Shown piece after piece: positions 57,159 to 64,000 of a DNA stretch of 64,000 nucleotides. Source of the DNA: CAVVYW01 sp963752605 (GTDB taxonomy: Bacteria; Actinomycetota; Thermoleophilia; Solirubrobacterales; 70-9). Every line of letters begins with the position of its first letter. The first letter of the stretch is position 1. The stretch lies in contig CAVVYW010000009.1 of assembly GCA_963752605.1 (NCBI GenBank), forward strand, positions 54,237-118,236. The letters run 5' to 3'. The position numbers and the translations under genes were made by a program. Below the pieces are notes generated by a model. It was not told where the DNA came from and ran no database searches. It saw nothing but the letters and a program-made list of their open reading frames with translations.

Positions 57159-57240
57159 GCGCAGGACCGTAACGAATGCGTCTAGTTCCGTCACACCTTG
57201 GCTGCCACGCTCGCCGCATGCCCCCGTTCAACCAGGGGGT

Positions 57241-57279
57241 GTGTTGGGGAAGTGAGGCCAGGCCTCACTTACTCAACAC
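57241..57279. promoter_or_regulatory. 39-bp near-perfect palindrome
   Basis: GTGTTGGGGAAGTGAGGCC and its near-complement GGCCTCACTTACTCAACAC surround a single A at 57260; 17 of 19 positions pair, with an uninterrupted inner ten. It lies 83 bases upstream of osmC and about 45 upstream of the AbiEi/DUF559 gene, in a divergent gap. It could be the operator of a dimeric regulator serving either gene. Confidence 0.6.
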
Positions 57280-57321
57280 ACAACATTAGGGCTCGCGGAG
57301 TTCGCCGCCGAGCACGAAGGC

Positions 57322-58198
57322 GTGGTCTCCACGCGCCAACTCCACGACCTGGGACTGAACAACAGCGCGATCCGGGTGCGCGTCCGCAAGGGCCACCTGC
57401 ACCGCATCCACCACGGTGTCTACGCGATCGGGCACGCCGGGATCTCGCTGAATGCGCCGGTTTCTGGCGGCCGTGCTCGCGTGCGGTCGACACGGCGGAT
57501 CGCTCGGCCACTGGCAGCGGGACGCTCGACGGCTGCCCTCACGTGGGACGGCCGCGTCCCGGAGGTGATCCGTCCTCGGATCCGGGGGCAGGCGCCAGGC
57601 GCCGGGTATTCGCGTGCACCGCGCGCGCGACGCTCGATCCCCGCGCGACGATGCGTCGCAACCTCACGATCCCCAGGACCGCGGTCGGCTCGCACGCTGC
57701 TCGACCTCGCCGACGACCATGCCCGACGAGCGCTGCGCCGAGCGGATCCGCAAGAGCCCAGGCGATTGTCGCTGACGGCAGCGTGCGCAGATGCGCCCGA
57801 CGTCCTGGGACGCGAGCCGAACGGCCGCCGCGGCGCGAAACGGCTCGCCGCGTCATCGCCGACGGGCCCCGCTCGACGCGCTGCGGCCTCGAGGAAGTTC
57901 ACGTGCTCGACCTGCATCGACGGCGCGGGCCTGCGACCCCCGAGATCAACCGTGCGCGTCGGCCGCGTCTACTACCCCGACCTGCGCTGGCCCGCGCAGC
58001 GTGCTCACCGTCGAGTGCGACAGCGCGACCTGGCACGACGGCAAGCTCGCCCGCAAGGACGACGCCGCGCGCCAAGCCCGCCTGGAGGCGTGCGGCGAAC
58101 GCGTGCTGCGGGTCACTTGACGACAGGCGCTCAAGCGGCCGCGCCGCACCATCGAGCGGATCGCCGCCGCGGGGGCGCCCGATCGCACCGACCGCTGA
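57322..58198 (+). CDS. AbiEi-like/DUF559 domain protein (many frameshifts)
   Basis: VVSTRQLHDLGLNNSAIRVRVRKGHLHRIHHGVYAIGHAGISL is the AbiEi-type N-terminal winged helix. The middle is badly broken by indels. Near 57950-58110 come the DUF559 (Vsr-like nuclease fold) elements: VGRVYYPDLRWP, TVECDSATWHDGKLARKDDAARQARLEACGERVLRVT. The pair AbiEi-DUF559 is common in actinobacteria; whether it acts as an antitoxin is unknown and no AbiEii toxin partner is adjacent. The true start is upstream of GTG 57322 (LAEFAAEHEG continues the frame) but no start codon is seen. Could be a real decayed gene, since even the ends are only partly legible. Confidence 0.65.
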
Positions 58199-58362
58199 GC
58201 GGTTTGGCGAGCCAGGTTGGGCCTCGGGCGATCGGGTAGGTCAACCTGGACGCGTCGACGACGCCTCTGCATCCCCGGAGGCGAGTCCGCTCATCGTGTC
58301 GCTTGGGAGATCGAGGCCGCGCCGGCACGCACCCGCACCTCAAGAAAGCGACCGTGTCTCTC

Positions 58363-58464
58363 ATGGGCTTCATCGACTCCGTCATCGGCATCATCACCGG
58401 CGCGATCGCCGGCATCGCTCCGCAGATCCCCGGGCTCCTGCAGGCGCTCGGCATCCCCGGCTGA
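58363..58464 (+). CDS. 33-residue hydrophobic peptide
   Basis: MGFIDSVIGIITGAIAGIAP and QIPGLLQALGIPG, a single amphipathic to hydrophobic helix with Gly and Pro breaks; an in-frame GTG at 58354 would add three residues. No indels. It sits 62 bases before efp on the same strand. No family is recognised. Codon-like third positions and a clean stop support it, but at this length chance is not excluded. Confidence 0.4.
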   Translation: MGFIDSVIGIITGAIAGIAPQIPGLLQALGIPG

Positions 58465-58526
58465 GGGAGCGGGGCCCGCGACTGGCGGCCCTGGCCGTCG
58501 GTCGCGCCCTAGACTGACGCGCAGCC

Positions 58527-59090
58527 ATGATCAGCACCAACCAGTTCAAGAACGGCAACCACATCGAGGTCGACGGGACGATCTTCAAGGTCCTCGACTT
58601 CCAGCACGTCAAGCCCGGCAAGGGCGGCGCGTTCGTGCGCACGAAGCTGCGCCGCGCCACCGACGGCAACGTCATCGACAAGACCTTCCGCGCCGGCGAG
58701 AAGTTCCGCTCCGTCCACACCGAGGCGCGCAAGATGCAGTTCCTCTACGCCGACGGCGACCGACGCGCACTTCATGGACGCCGAGATCCTACGAGCAGAT
58801 CGCCATGCCCCAGGCCACGGTCGCCGACGCGCTGCGCTGGACCAGGCCCAACGACGAGGTCGACGTGCTCTTCATCGACGACGCGCCCGGCGACCTGCAG
58901 CTGCCGGCGTCCGTCGAGCTCGAGGTCACCCAGACCGAGCCCGGCCTGCGCGGCGACACCGCCTCCGGCGGCGGCGACAAGCCGGCCACGCTCGAGACCG
59001 GCGCGACGATCCGCGTGCCGCTGTTCGTCAACATCGGCGACCGCGTCAAGGTCCAGACCGCGCACCGGCGACTACATGTCGCGCGCCTAA
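58527..59090 (+). CDS. efp: translation elongation factor P (frameshifts)
   Basis: Relieves ribosome stalling at polyproline. MISTNQFKNGNHIEVDGTIFKVLDFQHVKPGKGGAFVRTKLRRATDGNVIDKTFRAGEKF covers KOW-like domain 1 with the loop Lys in PGKGGAFVR. Domains 2 and 3 follow with MDAEI, YEQIAM, DVLFIDDAPGDLQLPASVELEVTQTEPGLRGDTASGG and the C-terminal TGDYMSRA. Three one-base insertions, near 58761, 58789 and 59058, break the frame. About 187 residues. ATG 58527. Confidence 0.93.
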   Translation: MISTNQFKNGNHIEVDGTIFKVLDFQHVKPGKGGAFVRTKLRRATDGNVIDKTFRAGEKFRSVHTEARKMQFLYADGDRRALHGRRDPTSRSPCPRPRSPTRCAGPGPTTRSTCSSSTTRPATCSCRRPSSSRSPRPSPACAATPPPAAATSRPRSRPARRSACRCSSTSATASRSRPRTGDYMSRA

Positions 59091-60048
59091 CGGCCCAGCC
59101 TTCGGAAGGGGCTCAGCGGCCGCCATCAGCGACCCCGCCGAGCGCGTAGGCGCCAGCACGATCAGCGGCAGCGTCATCGCCTGGCCGTTGAAGTAGGACC
59201 GAGGCTCGCGCACGAGCTCGACGCTCGAGCGGCCGGGCCAGCGCGCTGCCGATCGCCTCCCACGGCGCCGGCACGACTCGGGCGCCGACGCGCCGCCCGA
59301 CGTGGCGAGCAGCCCGAGCACGGCGGAACAGCGAGGAGCCCGGCGATCACGCCGGCGCGCCCCCGAGGACGCTCGTGAGGAAGGCGCACACGGCCGCGGC
59401 GCCGAAGCGTCGCCAGCGCGAGCGCGCCCCGACCTCGAGGAAGTGAGCGCGGGTAGATGTCAAACAGCGTCGCGACGAACGACAGCAGCGCGCCGGTGCC
59501 CAGCGCGAGCAGCGCGCGCACGCCGACCCGCAGCAGCGTCAGCTTCGGCCGCTCGCCGCACGCTCGGCGACCTGGAGCTCGCGCCCAACCGGCCAGCACG
59601 CCGATGATCGCACCGACGAACGACAAGAAGTACGCGACACGCCCGCGCGGCTGCGACCCGCAGCGGCTTGATGTCGGACGCGGCACCGTCCTGACGTCGC
59701 GCGCCCGGTCGAGCGTCCGCGCCGCGTCGCAGGACGTCTGCGACCGCCGGGCTCGCGGCACACGGCGACGAGGACGCGCCCGGCGTTCGCAGCCGGCGTA
59801 CACCCCGTAGACCTCGCGCTCGCGATCGAGCTTGCGCGCGGCGCGCCCGCTCTTCGCCCGCGTGACCTTGAACACCCCGTCCTTCTCGAGCGCGCCCTTG
59901 AGGCCCGCGACCGCCCGCGCCCTCACCCGACGATCGCGATCGGCACGTCGTCGCGGCGCGGCGCGAATGGAAGACGTCGCAGCAGTATCAGCGCCAGCGC
60001 CACCTGGACCGCTGCAAGCACGACGACGACGCCACCGACCTTGACCAT
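59088..60048 (-). CDS. multi-pass membrane protein, YhgE/ABC-2 permease-like (frameshifts)
   Basis: ATG 60048: VKVGGVVVVLAAVQVALALILLRRLPFAPRRDDVPIAIVG gives an N-terminal helix followed by an extracytoplasmic domain (AVAGLKGALEKDGVFKVTR, ARKLDREREVYGVYA). From about 59640 helices return: AYFLSFVGAIIGVLAGW, LLRVGVRALLALGTGALLSFVATLFDIYP, VIAGLLAV, and LPLIVLAPTRSAGSLMA near the end. This one-helix, large loop, several-helix plan resembles YhgE/Pip and ABC-2 type permeases. About 320 residues; many indels; the stop is uncertain within about 30 bases. Convergent with efp. Confidence 0.6.
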
Positions 60049-60161
60049 TGACGACCCAGCCCCCGAGCAGTCGACCGACGCCAACTTACGCCGCCGCTCA
60101 AGCCGCGTCAAGGCGATCCCCAACGGGATCTCGACACGCACCTCTACGCACTGCGGCGCCG

Positions 60162-60608
60162 ATGACTTCGACACCCACCAGGCTGGCTGACGGCGTGTCC
60201 CGCCGCTCCGACCAGCGCCGCGACGCGGTCTTCGCCCTCTATCAGACCGAGCTCACCGGCCGCGAGCTCGACGACGTCTTCGAGCGCGACGCGTCGATGT
60301 TCACGCGCGCGCTCGCCCACGCCACCGAGGACACCGCCGAGGAGCTCGACGCGCTCATCGCGCGCCACGCCAAGGGCTGGACGCTCGACCGCATCGCGCC
60401 GCTGGAGAAGGCGATCATGCGCGTCGCGCTGCTGGAGATGCTCCACCCCGACGCCGCGCCCGGCCGACACGCCGATCCCGCCGGAGGGCGCGATCGACGA
60501 GGCCGTCGAGCTCGCCAAGACCTTCTGCGGCGCGGACGCGCCGGGGTTCGTCAACGGGATCCTCGCGGCCGTGCTGCGCGAGATGGGCAGAATGCGCGCC
60601 ACGTCATG
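60162..60608 (+). CDS. nusB: transcription antitermination factor NusB
   Basis: RNA-binding partner of NusE in rRNA antitermination. SRRSDQRRDAVFALYQTELTGRELDDVF is the N-terminal helix pair, then AEELDALIARHAKGWTLDRIAPLEKAIMRVALLEMLH and AIDEAVELAKTFCGADAPGFVNGILAAVL, the family's closing motif. One indel near 60465 in the loop. About 148 residues. ATG 60162. Stop overlaps the xseB start (ATGA). Confidence 0.92.
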
Positions 60609-60822
60609 ACCGACGCCGACTCCGACGCCAGCTGGACGAGCTCGTCGAGCGGCTCGAGCGCGCCGCCGAGCAGCTGCGCTCCGGCGACCTGAGCGCCGAC
60701 GCCGCCGCGAGGCTCGTCGAGGACTGCGCCGGGCTCGCCGTCGCAGGCCGCCGCCGAGCTCGAGCGCCGCGCCCGCGCGGCCGAGCGCCGAGCCGCTGCC
60801 GGGCCAGGACACGCTCCTCTGA
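60605..60822 (+). CDS. xseB: exodeoxyribonuclease VII small subunit (frameshifts)
   Basis: About 72 residues. LDELVERLERAAEQLRSGDLSADAAARLVEDCAGLA in pieces is the short helical hairpin of XseB, followed by a Glu/Arg helix and GQDTLL at the end. Indels near 60638 and 60745. Coupled to nusB by ATGA and one codon from ispA. The large subunit XseA is not in the window. Confidence 0.75.
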
Positions 60823-60834
60823 GTGGAGCCGCGC

Positions 60835-61710
60835 ATGGCGTACCCCGACGGGCTGCGGACGCGGTCGAGCGCTACCTCGAGGGGCTGCGCTTCTCCGCCG
60901 AGCCCGCGCACCGCCGGCCTCGACGAGGCGATGCGCTACAGCCTGCTGGCGGGCGGCAAGCGCATCCGCCCGGTGCTCGCGCTCGCCACCGCGCGCGCGA
61001 TCGGCCGCGACCGAGCGCGAGTCCTGCCGCTCGCCGCCGCGATCGAGCTCATCCACACCTACTCGCTCATCCACGACGACCTGCCGGCGATGGACGACGA
61101 CGACCTGCGCCGCGGCCGCCCGACGTGCCACGTCGTTCGGCGAGGACGTCGCGATCCTCGCCGGCGACGGGCTCTACGCCGAGGCGTTCCGCCACGTGCT
61201 CACCCAGCAGGCCGGCGAGCCGCGGCGACTCCTCGCCGCCGTCGCGCGAGCTGGCGGCGGCGACGGGCGTCGACGGCATGGTCGGCGGCCAGTACATCGA
61301 CGTCGCCGGCGACGGCACCGGACGCCGACGAGCTGCGCCGCCTGCACGAGCTGAAGACCGGGCGGCTGATCGGCGCGTCGGTCGAGTGCGTACTGCTGCT
61401 CGCGGGCATGGACGCGACCTGCTACAATCGGCCTTCCGCGCGCTTCGCCGCCGAGCTCGGCGTGCTGTTCCAGATCGTCGACGACATCCTCGACGTGACC
61501 GGCACGGACGACGCGCTCGGCAAGCCGCAGGGCAGCGACGAGCGCCACGGCAAGCGCACCTACGTCAGCGAGTTCGGCCTCGACGGCGCGCGCGAGCTGG
61601 CCGCGGCGTCGCACGCGCAGGCCCGCGCGTCGCTCGCCGCAGGCGGCGCCCGGACGGCGCGCCCGGAGCTCGAGCAGATCACCGACTTCATCGCGACCCG
61701 CACCTCATGA
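60835..61710 (+). CDS. ispA: polyprenyl (farnesyl/geranylgeranyl) diphosphate synthase (frameshifts)
   Basis: Condenses isopentenyl diphosphate with an allylic primer. LLAGGKRIRPVLALATARAIG, the first Asp-rich motif LIHDDLPAMDDDDLRRGRPTCH, VDGMVGGQYIDVAG, LKTGRLIGASVECVLLLAGMD, and FQIVDDILDVTG with the second Asp-rich motif are present. The long DDxxxxD spacing is the bacterial FPP/GGPP type. Indels near 60858, 60906, 61134, 61245 and 61320. About 291 residues. ATG 60835 (GTG 60823 possible). Stop overlaps dxs by ATGA. Confidence 0.92.
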   Translation: MAYPDGLRTRSSATSRGCASPPSPRTAGLDEAMRYSLLAGGKRIRPVLALATARAIGRDRARVLPLAAAIELIHTYSLIHDDLPAMDDDDLRRGRPTCHVVRRGRRDPRRRRALRRGVPPRAHPAGRRAAATPRRRRASWRRRRASTAWSAASTSTSPATAPDADELRRLHELKTGRLIGASVECVLLLAGMDATCYNRPSARFAAELGVLFQIVDDILDVTGTDDALGKPQGSDERHGKRTYVSEFGLDGARELAAASHAQARASLAAGGARTARPELEQITDFIATRTS

Positions 61711-63672
61711 CCACCAGCGCCTCCTCGACCGCATCGACCGCCCGCAGGACCTGCACGCGCTCAGCGAGGACGAGCTCGCAGCAGGTCGCCCAGGAGGTCC
61801 GCGAGCACATCATCGACACGGTCGGCGAGATCGGCGGCCACTTCGGCGCCAACCTCGGCACCTGCGAGCTGGCCGTCGCGCTGCACTCGCTGCTGGACTC
61901 GCCGCGCGACAAGATCCTCTGGGACGTCGGCCACCAGGCCTACCCGCACAAGGTCCTCACCGGCCGCCGCGACCAGCTCCCGACGATCCGCCAGTACGAG
62001 GGCCTCGCGCCGTTCTGCTCGATCTCCGAGTCCGAGCACGACATCATGGGCGCCGGCCACGCCTCGACGTCGATCGGCTACGCGGTCGGCCTCAAGGAGG
62101 CGCATGCGGCGCGCGGCGACGGCCGACGCGGGCAAGGTCGTCGCGGTCATCGGCGACGGCGCGATGACCGGCGGCGTCGCCTTCGAGGCGATCCACCAGG
62201 CCGGCGGCGCTGGGCACGCCGATCGTCGTCGTCCTCAACGACAACGGCATGTCGATCGCGCCGAACGTCGGCGCGCTGTCGCGCTACTTCAACCGCGTCC
62301 GCCTGCAACCCGAAGCTCTGGCACGCGCCGCGAGGGCGTCGAGGACCGGCTGACCGAGCTGCCCGGCGGCATCGGCGCCGCGTTCGAGCGCCTCGGCCCG
62401 CAGCTCAAGGAGTCGATCAAGGCGTTCTGGGCGCCGGGCCTGTTGTGGGAGGAGCTCGACTGGGCCTACATCGGGCGTCATCGACGGCCACGACGTGCGC
62501 GCGCTGCGCGACGCGCTGCGCGAGGCGCTCGAGGCCGAGCGCCCGGTCGTCGTGCACATCGCGACGGTCAAGGGCAAGGGCTTCGCGCCCGGCCGAGGAG
62601 GGCGGCCTGGAGGGCATGGAGAAGTGGCACGCCGCCAAGCCCAAGTCGATCGCCAACGGCGCGCCCGCGCCGCCGAAGGCCGATCGCCGCAGGGCGCCGC
62701 CCGACGCCGCCGCCGCAGTACACGCAGGTCTTCGGCGAGGCGATGGTCGCGCGAGTGCCGGCGCGACCGCGCGCGTCGTCGGCATCACCGCCGCGATGAA
62801 CTCCGGCACCGGCCTGAACATCCTCCAGAAGGCGATGCCCGAGCGCTACTTCGACGTCGGCATCGCCGAGCAGAACGCGGTCCTGTTCGCCGCCGGCCTG
62901 GCGCTCGAGGGCGTCAAGCCGGTCGCCGCGATCTACTCGACCTTCCTGCAGCGCGCCTTCGACCAGATCGTCCACGACGTCTGCCTGCAGAAGCTCAACG
63001 TCGTCTTCGCGATGGACCGCGCCGGCCTCGTCGGCGACGACGGCCCGACGCACCACGGCGTCTTCGACATCGCCTACCTGCGCTGCCTGCCGAACATCGT
63101 CGCTGATGGCGCCGCGCGACGAGGCGATGCTCGTGCACATGCTGCGCACGGCGCTGCGCTACGACGACGGCCCGGTCGCGCTGCGCTACCCGCGCGGCGA
63201 GGCGGTCGGCGTGCCGCTGCCGCGACGCGCGCCGAGCCGATCGCGATCGGCACCGGCGAGATCCTGCGCGAGGGCGACGCGCGGTCGCGATCTCGGCTAC
63301 GGCAGCGGCGTCGGCGAAGGCGCTGGAGGCGGCCGACCTGCTCGCCGAGCGCGGCATGGACGTCACGGTCGCCGACGCGCGCTTCGCCAAGCCGATCGAC
63401 GCCGCGCTGCTGCCGCAGCTCGCGGCCGAGCACGAGCTGCTCGTCACCGTCGAGGAGGGCGTGCTGCGCCGGCGGCTTCGGCACCGCCGTGTGGGAGACG
63501 CTCACCGACGGCGGCGCTGACGCCCGCGCGGATCCTGCGCGTCGGCCTGCCCGACCGCTACGTCACGCACGGCAAGCCGGCGCTGCTGCACGCCGAGGTC
63601 GGCTTCACCGGCAAGCGGATCGCCGAGCGCATCCTGGCGGCGGTCGGCGAGCGCGCGATCGCTCGGCACTGA
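61707..63672 (+). CDS. dxs: 1-deoxy-D-xylulose-5-phosphate synthase (frameshifts)
   Basis: First and committing step of the MEP pathway, TPP-dependent. QQVAQEVREHIIDTVGEIGGHFGANLGTCELAVALH, WDVGHQAYPHKVLTGRRD, GHASTSIGYAVGLK, the TPP motif VIGDGAMTGGVAFEA with NDNGMSIAPNVGALS, then MNSGTGLNILQKAMPERYFDVGIAEQNAVLFAAGLA (transketolase Pyr domain, catalytic Glu) and DRAGLVGDDGPTHHGVFDIAYLR. The C-terminal domain ends with LPDRYVTHGKPALLHAEVGFTGKRIAE. About ten single-base breaks. About 654 residues. Confidence 0.95.
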
Positions 63673-63747
63673 CGCGATCGCGCGTGAGGTTTGATTGCGG
63701 AGGCGCGCGGCGCTCCGCGGCGGCGATCGCCGTGTTGTAACAAGGAC

Positions 63748-64000
63748 GTGAGACCGCGGCGAATCCCGATCTGCGCGTTGCTCGCGGTCGCGGCGCTGGC
63801 TCGGCGCCGGTGCGGGCGGCTGCGGCGGCGAGCGGGCTCGAGCGCGTGCGCGTGCTGCAGATCGACGCGGCGGCGTTCGTCGCCCGCAGCGCGCCGGCGG
63901 CGAGCCGACTGCCGCCCGCCCGCGTGAGCGCCACGCTCACCGAGGCGGCCGCGCCCGTCCCGCCGCCGGTGCACGTGCCGGCGGCGCTTAACCGTCGGCG
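63748..64000 (+). CDS. putative lipoprotein, N-terminal part (cut by window edge)
   Basis: GTG 63748 after AAGGA. VRPRRIPICALLAVAAL is followed, allowing one indel near 63800, by LGAGAGGCGGE, a lipobox with the lipidated Cys. Beyond it the sequence is Ala/Arg-rich with several possible frames and a Pro-rich stretch at the edge. No domain is visible. It lies 75 bases after dxs on the same strand. Confidence 0.5.

Noticed and set aside
57322..58198. AbiE type IV toxin-antitoxin pair
   Set aside because: Only the AbiEi-like N-terminus is present, joined to DUF559; no AbiEii nucleotidyltransferase toxin lies on either side.

Overview
The window is very GC-rich, densely coded bacterial DNA. It looks like an actinobacterium of the Thermoleophilia (Solirubrobacterales) type. 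The support is the radA-disA-carD-ispD order, ClpC, PadR and PrsW types, DUF4331 and delta-60 secreted proteins, GTG/TTG starts, and secreted proteins with Lys/Arg-rich C-terminal tails. The taxon is inferred from gene content. No rRNA, tRNA, CRISPR array or insertion sequence is visible.

Layout. 1-3526 (minus): ispD (cut by the left edge), carD (probably starting on ATT), disA and radA. 3613-6773 (plus): two coupled secreted alpha/beta hydrolases. 6798-15411 (minus): a membrane protein, a Fur-like regulator, a DUF4331/TPR pair, an aldo/keto reductase and two tandem delta-60 proteins. 15506-23777: clpC, lysS, greA, a hydrolase, dusB, coaX. 23839-31744: folate and housekeeping block (folK, folB, folP, ftsH, hpt, tilS), interrupted by plus-strand hydrolase and GST-like genes. 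31894-46102: CAP-domain protein, adenylate cyclase, SCP2-like protein, coiled-coil proteins, a nucleoside phosphorylase, a multidomain murein hydrolase, a nitrilase-family hydrolase, a sirtuin, and beta-oxidation genes (HAD-ECH fusion, acyl-CoA dehydrogenase) with GNAT and PadR genes.

46165-64000: a three-gene PrsW protease operon; a head-to-head junction of two truncated genes (glgX and a membrane protein) near 49.2 kb; a coupled oxidase/hydrolase/DyP-peroxidase/catalase operon (49569-56610); osmC; a 39-bp palindrome; an AbiEi/DUF559-type gene; a 33-residue hydrophobic ORF; efp; a membrane protein; nusB-xseB-ispA-dxs with stop/start overlaps; and the start of a lipoprotein gene. The two ends together carry three isoprenoid genes (ispD, ispA, dxs).

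Sequence quality matters for the whole annotation. Up to about 24.5 kb nearly every gene is intact (radA has one indel). From 24.5 to 46 kb many conserved genes carry one to five single-base indels. From 46 kb on, indels occur roughly every 100-200 bases, in essential genes too (efp, ispA, dxs). Uncorrected long-read error is the simplest reading, so frameshifted genes are given as whole CDS with the breaks noted, and only two truncated fragments are called pseudogenes.

The best candidates for something undescribed are the oxidase/peroxidase/catalase operon, with a duplicated unknown domain and a Cys-nucleophile hydrolase, and the recurrent basic C-terminal tails on secreted proteins.
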